Below are positions 1 through 5,035 of a stretch of 5,659 bases of DNA, piece by piece (position 1 is the first letter of the stretch; every line of letters begins with the position of its first letter). A program made the position numbers and the translations under genes. The notes beneath the pieces are model-generated. The model searched no databases and was not told the DNA's origin. It saw only the letters and a program-made list of their open reading frames with translations. Source of the DNA: Elusimicrobiaceae bacterium (GTDB lineage: Bacteria > Elusimicrobiota > Elusimicrobia > Elusimicrobiales > Elusimicrobiaceae); NCBI GenBank assembly GCA_024405075.1, contig JAKSPG010000093.1:1-5659 (forward strand), read 5' to 3'.

Positions 1-122
1 TAGCCTTCCAGCTTTTTGGCTACCAGCAACGCATCGTTTTTCGTGCCGTCAGTCACCAAGGTGAACAGTTGGTCCCCGGTGGAAGGATTGCGGCGCGAGA
101 TAATATCCCAGTTATGAATCAT
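1..122 (-). CDS. Unrecognised protein, N-terminal fragment (cut by window edge)
   Basis: The first 40 codons are visible, beginning MIHNWDIISRRNPSTGDQ and continuing to ...LLVAKKLEG at the window edge. The start ATG (122-120) shares bases with the deoC stop codon in an ATGA arrangement, which together with the unbroken frame supports a real, translationally coupled third gene of the tpiA-deoC operon. I do not recognise the family. The NPSTGD string followed by an alternating hydrophobic stretch is vaguely like the start of an NAD-dependent aldehyde dehydrogenase (NPATGE), and such an enzyme could consume the acetaldehyde made by DeoC, but 40 residues are too few and the resemblance is weak. 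No signal peptide is seen, so the product is probably cytoplasmic. Confidence 0.65.
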   Translation of the reverse strand, partial: MIHNWDIISRRNPSTGDQLFTLVTDGTKNDALLVAKKLEG

Positions 123-763
123 TTGTCCTCTACAATAGCAATGCCGCTGCTTGCCCCGATACGGGTAGCTCCGGCGGCGGTCATGGCCTGGGCATCGGCG
201 CGGGAACGTACTCCGCCCGAAGCTTTTACTTGCATGTTGGGCGCAATGGATTTGCGCATTAGGGCCACATCGGCCGCGGTGGCACCGCCGCCGACAAATC
301 CGGTAGAAGTTTTTACAAAATCAGCTTGTGCCTGGGTGCAGATTTTGCACGCTTTGACTTTTTCTTCATCGGTTAATTGGGATGTTTCTAAAATTACTTT
401 GAGCGTACGACCGGGGCAAGCTTGGCGAACGGCCTCAATATCTTGCCGAACGGTATCGTACTCACTGTTTTTCAGTGCGCCGATGTTAAGCACCATGTCA
501 ATTTCATCCGCGCCGTTTTTAACAGCGTCAGCCGTTTCGTATGCTTTGACCGCAGTAGTATTGGCCCCCAACGGGAAACCGATTACCGTGCACACTTTTA
601 CGCCGGACCCTTGCAACAGTTCTTTGGCGTAGGACACCCAAAACGGATTGACGCACACGCTGCAAAAACCGTACTGGCGTGCTTCTTGGCACAGGCGGTG
701 TATGTCCGGCCGGGTGGCGGCAGACTTTAGCAAAGTATGGTCAATCAGTTTGGCTAAATTCAT
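119..763 (-). CDS. deoC: Deoxyribose-phosphate aldolase (DeoC), EC 4.1.2.4
   Basis: This cytoplasmic class I aldolase splits 2-deoxy-D-ribose 5-phosphate into glyceraldehyde 3-phosphate and acetaldehyde in deoxynucleoside salvage. The 214-residue product is a normal length for the short bacterial form. Visible family signatures are LIDHTLLK near the N-terminus, VCTVIGFPLGA (57-67), ADEIDMVLN (85-93) with the catalytic Asp at 89, the Schiff-base Lys at 151 in DFVKTSTGF, and the proton-relay Lys at 180 in VKASGGVR, followed by the phosphate-binding G-rich GASSG. The frame is open further upstream, to 847, but those codons lie inside tpiA and show no DeoC homology. The ATG at 763 has AGGA five bases upstream and begins MNLAKLIDHT as the family expects. 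It starts 10 nt after the tpiA stop and its stop overlaps the next gene's start, so it is mid-operon. The fold and active-site residues follow from known DeoC enzymes; the operon is inferred from spacing. Confidence 0.96.
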   Translation of the reverse strand: MNLAKLIDHTLLKSAATRPDIHRLCQEARQYGFCSVCVNPFWVSYAKELLQGSGVKVCTVIGFPLGANTTAVKAYETADAVKNGADEIDMVLNIGALKNSEYDTVRQDIEAVRQACPGRTLKVILETSQLTDEEKVKACKICTQAQADFVKTSTGFVGGGATAADVALMRKSIAPNMQVKASGGVRSRADAQAMTAAGATRIGASSGIAIVEDK

Positions 764-773
764 AAAAATCCTG

Positions 774-1529
774 TTAGTTAAAATTGATAATGCGGGCGAA
801 TTTTTCCGCAATGAGCGATTGCCCGCCCACAAGCGCCCCGTCCACATCGGGCTGGGCCATAATTTCGTCCACGTTGGAATCTTTCACACTGCCGCCGTAC
901 AAAATGCGGGTGGCCTGTGCAAATTTTTGCGAATACGTTTTAGCCAAATACGCGCGGATAGCGGCGTGGACTTCTTGGGCTTGCTGGGGCGTAGCGGTTT
1001 TGCCGGTGCCGATAGCCCATACCGGTTCGTAAGCAATGATAATGCCGTTTAGTTGTTCTTCGGTGAAATTGGCTAGGCCGTTTTTAAGTTGGCCTTCAAT
1101 AACCGCCATGGTTTTATTGGCTTCGCGTTCTTGCAATGTTTCGCCGACGCAGAAAATTACTTTAAGCCCGTGGCGCATCGCAGCGGCTACTTTTTTATTT
1201 AAAATTTCGTCGGTGTCTCCAAACACGCTTCTGCGTTCGCTGTGCCCGATGAGTGTCAGTGTGGCGCCGGCATCTTTGGCTTGCACGGGAGAAATGGCGG
1301 AAGTGAACGCGCCTTTATCTTCCCAGTGTACGTCTTGCGCGGCAACTTGGATAGGGGTATCTTTGGTTAAGCGGGTAATGATATGTAGCGAAGTGTACGA
1401 CGGAGCAACAATAATCTCCGCGTTGTTTTTATTTTCGGCTTTGGCTAACGCGCTGACTAAAGCGGCGGCCTCGGCGATGGTATTGTGCATTTTCCAGTTT
1501 CCGGCAATGATGGGTGTTCTGTTGGTCAT
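774..1529 (-). CDS. tpiA: Triosephosphate isomerase (TpiA), EC 5.3.1.1
   Basis: This glycolytic enzyme interconverts dihydroxyacetone phosphate and glyceraldehyde 3-phosphate in the cytoplasm, normally as a TIM-barrel dimer. The 251-residue length is typical. All catalytic elements are present: Lys13 in GNWKMH, the electrophilic His96 in IGHSERR, the catalytic base Glu168 in AYEPVWAIGTGKT (which also contains the loop-6 lid), and the phosphate-binding YGGSV (211-215) and GALVGG (231-236). The ATG at 1529 has GAGGA about seven bases upstream, giving MTNRTPIIAGNWKM. It is the first gene of a minus-strand operon with deoC, and here it stands apart from the usual gapA/pgk neighbours, facing a divergent plus-strand transcript. 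Pairing with deoC makes sense because the aldolase product is its substrate. A candidate promoter lies at about 1602-1630. Confidence 0.97.
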   Translation of the reverse strand: MTNRTPIIAGNWKMHNTIAEAAALVSALAKAENKNNAEIIVAPSYTSLHIITRLTKDTPIQVAAQDVHWEDKGAFTSAISPVQAKDAGATLTLIGHSERRSVFGDTDEILNKKVAAAMRHGLKVIFCVGETLQEREANKTMAVIEGQLKNGLANFTEEQLNGIIIAYEPVWAIGTGKTATPQQAQEVHAAIRAYLAKTYSQKFAQATRILYGGSVKDSNVDEIMAQPDVDGALVGGQSLIAEKFARIINFN

Positions 1530-1601
1530 AGTAAAATCCTCGTGCTATAAAATATAAAACGACATCCGCCGCCAACAAGCGTGCGGGAATCCTTCTATTA
1601 A

Positions 1602-1630
1602 ATACTATCAAAATGAGAGCAAAATGAAAA
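1602..1630 (-). promoter_or_regulatory. Candidate sigma70-type promoter for tpiA-deoC
   Basis: Read on the minus strand, TTTTCA (1630-1625) and TAGTAT (1607-1602) are separated by exactly 17 bases, each matching 4 of 6 consensus positions. A TGA immediately before the -10 hexamer gives an extended -10. Transcription would start near 1595, leaving a leader of about 65 nt before tpiA. The assignment rests on motif match and position only. Confidence 0.42.
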
Positions 1631-1667
1631 GGATATTTTGCGTTAGACCACAGGCGCGGAAATTTTT

Positions 1668-1683
1668 TGCTATAATAAACATA
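1668..1683 (+). promoter_or_regulatory. Extended -10 promoter for the plus-strand structured RNA
   Basis: A consensus TATAAT (1671-1676) is preceded by TGC (1668-1670), a full extended -10 element, in an A/T-rich setting. No good -35 hexamer lies 16-18 bases upstream, which is tolerated by extended -10 promoters. The expected start is around 1683, just before the inverted-repeat-rich stretch. It diverges from the candidate tpiA promoter about 40 bases away. Confidence 0.62.
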
Positions 1684-1708
1684 ACATCGGAGCAGTTTTC
1701 GGTGGGAC

Positions 1709-1784
1709 AATTTCTTATTTTTGGGCCTGCGGTTTTGGCCGCAGCGAGTCCATAAGATTCGATCAGTTCCAAAAATAACAGATT
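1709..1784 (+). repeat. Inverted repeat A-B: first alternative helix
   Basis: Bases 1709-1724 pair with 1769-1784 (15 pairs including one G-U, and a single C-C mismatch at 1714/1779). The intervening DNA forms two compact hairpins, 1727-1732/1739-1744 (6 GC-rich pairs) and 1745-1750/1756-1761 (6 pairs with one G-U), giving a three-way junction. Because A and B are transcribed first, this fold would form before the competing B-C helix. Confidence 0.6.
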
Positions 1785-1875
1785 AGGTATGAGTAAGGTC
1801 TGCAGCCCTACTTATGCCGAGCGTCCGTTGATTATTCAACGGGCCACGGCTGTTATTTTTGGGTTTCACTGATCG
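1760..1875 (+). repeat. Inverted repeat B-C: second alternative helix
   Basis: Bases 1769-1781 pair perfectly with 1850-1862, and 1760-1767 pair perfectly with 1868-1875, separated by a small asymmetric internal loop (1 base against 5). Inside lie hairpins 1786-1798/1806-1818 (12 pairs with two G-U and one mismatch) and 1825-1831/1836-1842 (7 perfect pairs). This helix uses the same bases as B in the A-B helix, so the two cannot coexist in one molecule. Confidence 0.65.
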
Positions 1876-1888
1876 GGCTCAAGTTAAC

Positions 1889-1908
1889 GGCCGTTTTTGC
1901 TAACGGCC
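1889..1908 (+). promoter_or_regulatory. GC-rich hairpin abutting a ribosome binding site
   Basis: GGCCGTT (1889-1895) and AACGGCC (1902-1908) form a perfect 7-bp stem with a six-base loop. The stem ends two bases before the GGGAG at 1910-1914. It lacks a following T-run and so is not an intrinsic terminator in this direction. Its placement suggests an effect on ribosome access to the ORF at 1921, which is inference. Confidence 0.4.
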
Positions 1909-1909
1909 C

Positions 1910-1914
1910 GGGAG
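1910..1914 (+). promoter_or_regulatory. Ribosome binding site that fixes the GTG start at 1921
   Basis: GGGAG is spaced six bases from GTG 1921, a near-ideal arrangement. The alternative in-frame TTG at 1897 lies inside the loop of the hairpin at 1889-1908 and has no comparable site. GAG of the site is part of the palindrome GAGTACTC (1912-1919). Confidence 0.6.
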
Positions 1915-1920
1915 TACTCA

Positions 1921-2148
1921 GTGGAAGAATCGGAAATATATTGTGCCGTCGGCCCTAGCGAGCGGAAAAAGACGAAACAAACCCTGGTGCAGTTAGCAAA
2001 GTTAGAAAAGCAACTTGTTTCCTTATTGCGGGCGGTGGAACAATTTAACAAAGCGTGCCCGTGGGCGAAGCTGCCGCCCGAGGCGTCCGCGCATTTGCGG
2101 CGCGTGCAAAACTACCTTAAAAAGCTATTTTGTAAATTACACTGTTGA
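1921..2148 (+). CDS. Small hypothetical protein, 75 aa, unknown function
   Basis: I do not recognise this protein. From the GTG start the product begins MEESEIYCAVGPSERKKTK and is lysine/arginine-rich overall. Residues about 14-45 (SERKKTKQTLVQLAKLEKQL and on) have a heptad-like leucine/valine spacing that suggests an amphipathic helix or short coiled coil. A WAKLPPE turn near 48-54 is followed by a second helix (about 55-73) ending in a cysteine- and lysine-rich tail, CKLHC. There is no signal peptide or membrane segment. The frame is open across the whole interval, has a good ribosome binding site, and ends 12 bases before a strong terminator, which favours real coding. However, it is short and could be a fortuitous ORF within a longer RNA. 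It is preceded by the switch-like structured leader, so regulated expression is plausible. Confidence 0.5.
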   Translation: MEESEIYCAVGPSERKKTKQTLVQLAKLEKQLVSLLRAVEQFNKACPWAKLPPEASAHLRRVQNYLKKLFCKLHC

Positions 2149-2160
2149 CTTTTCTTTTAT

Positions 2161-2195
2161 AAAAACACCCCCCGGTTATGCCGGGGGGTGTTTTT
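2161..2195. terminator. Bidirectional intrinsic terminator
   Basis: A perfect 15-bp inverted repeat (2161-2175 with 2181-2195) around a TTATG loop has a very GC-rich core (six C against six G) and A5 and T5 at its outer ends, so it has a U-tract on either strand. It lies just after the plus-strand ORF ending at 2148 and just after the minus-strand gene ending at 2210, so it can end both convergent transcripts. Confidence 0.93.
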
Positions 2196-2209
2196 AACCT
2201 AGCGAGAAA

Positions 2210-3283
2210 TTAATGAGACCACACAAAAGTATAACGGTATAAGGCCCTGAGTTCTTCTTTTTCATCAAAGGCCGCTATTTTGGCCATTGCTTGGTTGAAG
2301 AAGAAATGTTGGTCCATGGTGGTCACTTTTCTTTCCGGGTATAACGAAAAGGCCAGGGTAGATACATTCCACCCTTCCGGTTTTTCGCTTGCACAAATGC
2401 TTACGGCGTAAATTTCGTGGTGTTTTTTATCCCCGTAAACGTACCGTAACTCGCAATTGTTTTCGTTTTGCCCACTAGTGACGAAAGGATCGCGCCCCGC
2501 AAACTGCTTGAGCAGTTCCTTTACTTCCTGCTGGGAAAGATTTTTGTCCCCTTGCCAAAGCTGTTCTTCGGCCTGGAGTGCGGCGTTTATCTTGTCGCGT
2601 TCTTCGCAGCAAGATTCTTCCGTTTGGTGCTCAGGATTGGTTTCCTGTTTTTTTAAAGTTAAGCCTTTGGGGGCATGGTCAAACCAGTGCTCATTCCAAT
2701 CAATAACACGTGCCGCTAAGGCGTCCATAGTTTCTTGGGCGTGCTTTTCTTCTACCTGATAAAGTTGGACTTTCCCGGTCGTTTCGTTTTCCACGTAGTA
2801 TTCGTAATATCCGTGGCGAGGGGTATTCCACGGCATGACGAAAGTTCCTTGTATGTCTGAGCCGGTGTGGTGCAGTGCTGTTTCATATCCTGCCCCGCGT
2901 ACGGTCGGCACGAGGGAAAAAGTATAATAAAACCGTACCTTTTTATCTAAATCCAACCAAGCGACGGCCTTGACTAATTTCACCAGCAACTTATCTTGGT
3001 TCTGCGGGTTTGCGTAAATGGCCTCTACATATACGGCTGTATTGCTGTATTGTTCCGGGAATCTTGCCCCGGCAAAATCTTCTACAGCGGCTTCGGCATT
3101 GCCGTTGTGGGCTTGCAGTAACTCTTCCCACGCCGTTTTTGCTTTTTCGGTTTGGACGGTTTGAGCTACGATTTGTCTGTTAACTGCACTGGCTAAATGA
3201 GTAGTTTCAAGGGCACAAACCGGCAGTGCTACACAGCATGCGGCTGCGGTAAGTGTACGGCAGAATAAGGACGTCTTTTCCAT
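2210..3283 (-). CDS. Exported protein of unknown function, 357 aa
   Basis: I do not recognise a family. The N-terminus has a short basic/polar start (MEKTSLFCR), a hydrophobic core (about 11-22) and a plausible signal peptidase I site after VCA (residue 24), so the mature protein probably sits in the periplasm or outside. The mature part is highly polar. Residues about 35-110 look helical, 115-180 are rich in aromatic and beta-prone stretches (VRFYYTFSLV, GYYEYYVENE), 180-260 form a charged, coiled-coil-like helical region, and 275-357 return to alternating beta-like segments. Mature cysteines are at 225, 226, 277 and 297, so one or two disulfides are possible. The cysteines in the signal region do not form a good lipobox. 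The ATG at 3283 has only a weak AGAAG-like site upstream. The gene stands alone between two terminators, opposite in direction to the plus-strand RNA. The openness of 357 codons and the signal peptide make it a confident gene of unknown role. Confidence 0.85.
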   Translation of the reverse strand: MEKTSLFCRTLTAAACCVALPVCALETTHLASAVNRQIVAQTVQTEKAKTAWEELLQAHNGNAEAAVEDFAGARFPEQYSNTAVYVEAIYANPQNQDKLLVKLVKAVAWLDLDKKVRFYYTFSLVPTVRGAGYETALHHTGSDIQGTFVMPWNTPRHGYYEYYVENETTGKVQLYQVEEKHAQETMDALAARVIDWNEHWFDHAPKGLTLKKQETNPEHQTEESCCEERDKINAALQAEEQLWQGDKNLSQQEVKELLKQFAGRDPFVTSGQNENNCELRYVYGDKKHHEIYAVSICASEKPEGWNVSTLAFSLYPERKVTTMDQHFFFNQAMAKIAAFDEKEELRALYRYTFVWSH

Positions 3284-3320
3284 GGTTTTTTCTTCTGTTT
3301 GAAAGAACTTCTACCTATAT

Positions 3321-3347
3321 GGTATACAAAAGGCAAATGGAGCACAA
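3321..3347 (-). promoter_or_regulatory. Weak candidate promoter for the exported-protein gene
   Basis: On the minus strand TTGTGC (3347-3342) and TATACC (3326-3321) are 15 bases apart, a short spacing, and transcription would begin about 30 bases before the ATG at 3283. The gap 3284-3423 must contain a promoter if the terminator at 3356-3378 works, but this specific assignment is weak. Confidence 0.25.
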
Positions 3348-3355
3348 GGGTCAAA

Positions 3356-3378
3356 AGACCTAACTTGCTACTAGGTCT
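3356..3378 (-). terminator. Probable intrinsic terminator after lpxI
   Basis: A perfect 7-bp inverted repeat (3356-3362 with 3372-3378) with a nine-base loop lies about 45 bases beyond the lpxI stop. On the minus strand the stem is followed at once by TTT, and its own 3' end is TCT, giving a short U-rich tract. The stem is short and only moderately GC-rich, so termination may be partial. Confidence 0.42.
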
Positions 3379-3423
3379 AAATGATATGAATTTGCAAACC
3401 GGGAGTGAAAATCAAACGGGGTT

Positions 3424-4248
3424 TTACACGGCGCACAAACAGAGGTTGTGCTTATCGGCCAGTTTAACCACTTCTTCTAAATCTATAACGAGGGTTTTTT
3501 CCGCTTCAAATGCCAGCACGCTAAACCCGGCGGCGGCCATGCTTTCCAGGGTGCCTTTGCCGATGACGGGCAGGTCGTAGCGGTTGTCTTGGTCCGGGCG
3601 TGCCACTTTCACCACCGCCACTACCGATTTTTTATTTGCGTGTTCGCGCACTAACTCTCCGGCGCGGCGGATGCAGCGGTCGGTCCCTTCCATGCCTTCC
3701 ACCGCGATAACGGCGTTTTGGCTGACTACGCACGTAAGACCGATGTCCAGGCCGGCAATTTGTTTAGCGGTCTGAAACCCAAATTCAATGGCTTGTTGTT
3801 CCTCTGCGGTGGGGCAACGGACGGAAAGTACGCCTTTGGGCGGCAAGAAATTTTCTAAAAATAAGGTGGAGCTGACAAATTCTATGCCCTCTTTCTTGAA
3901 CTCCTCAATCACCCGCGAGCGGATATTTTTGGTTTGCACGCTCTTAAGTGAAGCCCAAAATTTAGCACCGCGCAAATCCGGCATGAGGTTAGAGAAAATA
4001 GAACTGTGTTGCACGCGCCCGGCCATAATCACTTGTGTAACGCCGTGTTGCTTAAAGAACCGGATGCACGCACCCAACTGCCCCAAACGAAGCGTTTTGA
4101 ACACCTGCGCATCGGGATAGTCGTCCGCGAAGGCGTTGCCTTTTACTGCGGCCACAACGACCTCCACCCCTTTGGTAGCGGCGTTGCGTGCGATATAAAT
4201 GGGCATTTTCCCTTCGCCGGCGATAATTCCGATTTTATTCGTCGTCAT
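3424..4248 (-). CDS. lpxI: UDP-2,3-diacylglucosamine pyrophosphatase, LpxI type (DUF1009)
   Basis: LpxI cleaves UDP-2,3-diacylglucosamine to lipid X (2,3-diacylglucosamine 1-phosphate) and UMP, the step done by LpxH in Escherichia coli. It is a cytoplasmic or membrane-associated two-domain enzyme. The 274-residue product starts with the family's GIIAGEGKMPIYIA (7-20), has GRVQ at 77-80 and DLRG at 91-94, and in the C-terminal domain shows VIAVEGMEGTDRCIRR (180-195) and VKVARPDQDNRYDLPVIGKGT (213-233). Asp225 in the DLP segment probably matches the aspartate needed for activity in the Caulobacter enzyme. The ATG at 4248 lies inside the end of lpxA (14-bp overlap), with only a GAGAG a few bases upstream, so translation is probably coupled to lpxA. 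It is the last gene of the cluster in this window. The assignment rests on motif recognition and on the lpxC-fabZ-lpxA context. Confidence 0.92.
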   Translation of the reverse strand: MTTNKIGIIAGEGKMPIYIARNAATKGVEVVVAAVKGNAFADDYPDAQVFKTLRLGQLGACIRFFKQHGVTQVIMAGRVQHSSIFSNLMPDLRGAKFWASLKSVQTKNIRSRVIEEFKKEGIEFVSSTLFLENFLPPKGVLSVRCPTAEEQQAIEFGFQTAKQIAGLDIGLTCVVSQNAVIAVEGMEGTDRCIRRAGELVREHANKKSVVAVVKVARPDQDNRYDLPVIGKGTLESMAAAGFSVLAFEAEKTLVIDLEEVVKLADKHNLCLCAV

Positions 4249-5035
4249 GTTCTCTCATTTTCAGTTTAGCGGCCGTAATACCGCGGGCAGAATTTTTGCA
4301 AAAATCTATCAAATGCTGTACTTCCGGGCAAGGCTTTTCGGCCTCTATTTTAGCGATAGCGTCTTTCAACAGTAGCCCACTGCGGAATAACGTTTTAAAC
4401 GCGCGTTTAATTTCCATAATCGTTTCGCGCGAGAGGCCGTTACGGCGCAGACCCACAATGTTAAGCCCTACGAGCCTGGCACGTTCGCCTTGTGCAATGC
4501 AGTACGGCGGAACGTCCTGCGGCGCCATCGTGCCGCCGGAAAGCATCGCCATGGTACCGATGCGGGCAAATTGGTGGACTCCCACCATGCCCGACATGAC
4601 CACGCGGTCTTCCACTACCACGTGTCCGGCAATTCCGGTGCTGTTGGCCACGATGATGTTACTTCCCAAATGGCAATCGTGCGCCACGTGGGAGTTCGCC
4701 ATTAACAGGCAGTTGTTACCCACGGACGTTGGGCTGTTGAGATCCGTAGAGCGGTGAATGGTTACACACTCGCGGATTTTATTGCCGTTTCCCAGCGTGA
4801 CGCGGGTGGGCTCGTCTTTGTACGACAAGTCCTGTGGTTTTACGCCGATAAACGAACTGGCGATCAGCTCGTTGTTATCGCCCATGGTGGTGTTTTCAAT
4901 CACGCAGAACGGACCGATTTTATTGTTTTTGCCAATAACGACCCCTTTACCAATAACCGTATACGGACCGATTTCGGTAGACGGGTCAATTTGAGCAGAG
5001 GGGTCAACAACAGCAGTGGGATGAATTTTATTCAT
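4235..5035 (-). CDS. lpxA: UDP-N-acetylglucosamine O-acyltransferase (LpxA), EC 2.3.1.129
   Basis: LpxA transfers a 3-hydroxyacyl chain from acyl carrier protein to the 3-OH of UDP-GlcNAc, the first step of lipid A synthesis. It is a cytoplasmic homotrimer. The 266-residue length is normal. The N-terminal two thirds is a left-handed beta-helix of hexapeptide repeats (IHPTAVVDPSAQIDPSTEIG and on, through about 185), followed by the helical C-terminal domain. The catalytic His is at 119 in NSHVAHD, with His116, His138 (AGH) and His154 (VHQF) also conserved, and LRRNG (196-200) contributes to nucleotide binding. The residue matching the E. coli acyl-length ruler Gly173 is Gly167 here, which in known enzymes goes with longer chains such as C14. 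The ATG at 5035 has AGGAG nine bases upstream. It overlaps fabZ by 8 bp and lpxI by 14 bp. Confidence 0.97.
   Translation of the reverse strand: MNKIHPTAVVDPSAQIDPSTEIGPYTVIGKGVVIGKNNKIGPFCVIENTTMGDNNELIASSFIGVKPQDLSYKDEPTRVTLGNGNKIRECVTIHRSTDLNSPTSVGNNCLLMANSHVAHDCHLGSNIIVANSTGIAGHVVVEDRVVMSGMVGVHQFARIGTMAMLSGGTMAPQDVPPYCIAQGERARLVGLNIVGLRRNGLSRETIMEIKRAFKTLFRSGLLLKDAIAKIEAEKPCPEVQHLIDFCKNSARGITAAKLKMREHDDE

Larger units (their letters stand above)
1683..1908 (+). ncRNA. Structured RNA or leader with mutually exclusive folds, family unrecognised
   Basis: This non-coding stretch between a strong -10 element and a small ORF is full of perfect or near-perfect inverted repeats. Segment A (1709-1724) can pair with B (1769-1784) over 15 pairs with one C-C mismatch. 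B (1769-1781) can instead pair perfectly with C (1850-1862) over 13 bp, extended by 8 bp (1760-1767 with 1868-1875). A and C share an identical 11-mer (1715-1725 and 1853-1863). The A-B fold encloses hairpins 1727-1744 and 1745-1761. The B-C fold encloses hairpins 1786-1818 and 1825-1842, the latter a perfect 7-bp stem with a TTAT loop. A further 7-bp hairpin sits at 1889-1908, directly upstream of the ribosome binding site. I see no tmRNA tag frame, no RNase P or SRP RNA core sequence and no 6S-like rod. It may be a cis-acting leader of the ORF at 1921 or a processed standalone RNA. The 3' boundary is uncertain because the first clear terminator is at 2161-2195. Confidence 0.6.

Noticed and set aside
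763..847. Longer deoC reading from an upstream ATG at 847
   Set aside because: The added 28 codons lie within the 3' end of tpiA and show no DeoC-like sequence; the ATG at 763 has a ribosome binding site and begins at the conserved LIDHTLL region.
1547..1575. TTGGCG-17-TTTTAT as the tpiA promoter
   Set aside because: Its transcription start would fall within the tpiA ribosome binding site; the pair at 1602-1630 is better placed and has an extended -10.
1429..1710. Minus-strand 93-codon ORF overlapping the tpiA start
   Set aside because: It overlaps tpiA in another frame and crosses both promoters; no recognisable protein features.
1897..1920. TTG start at 1897 for the small plus-strand ORF
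   Set aside because: It lies in a hairpin loop without a ribosome binding site, whereas GTG 1921 has GGGAG six bases upstream.
1683..2160. The plus-strand RNA as tmRNA, RNase P RNA, SRP RNA or 6S RNA
   Set aside because: No tag-peptide frame or tRNA-like ends, no RNase P conserved blocks, no SRP Alu/tetraloop core, and the folding is multi-branched instead of the 6S rod. This was judged by eye only.
3235..3283. Lipoprotein signal in the exported protein
   Set aside because: Cysteines at 16-17 and 23 lack a proper lipobox (no leucine at -3 with small residues, or valine at -1); a signal peptidase I site after residue 24 fits better.
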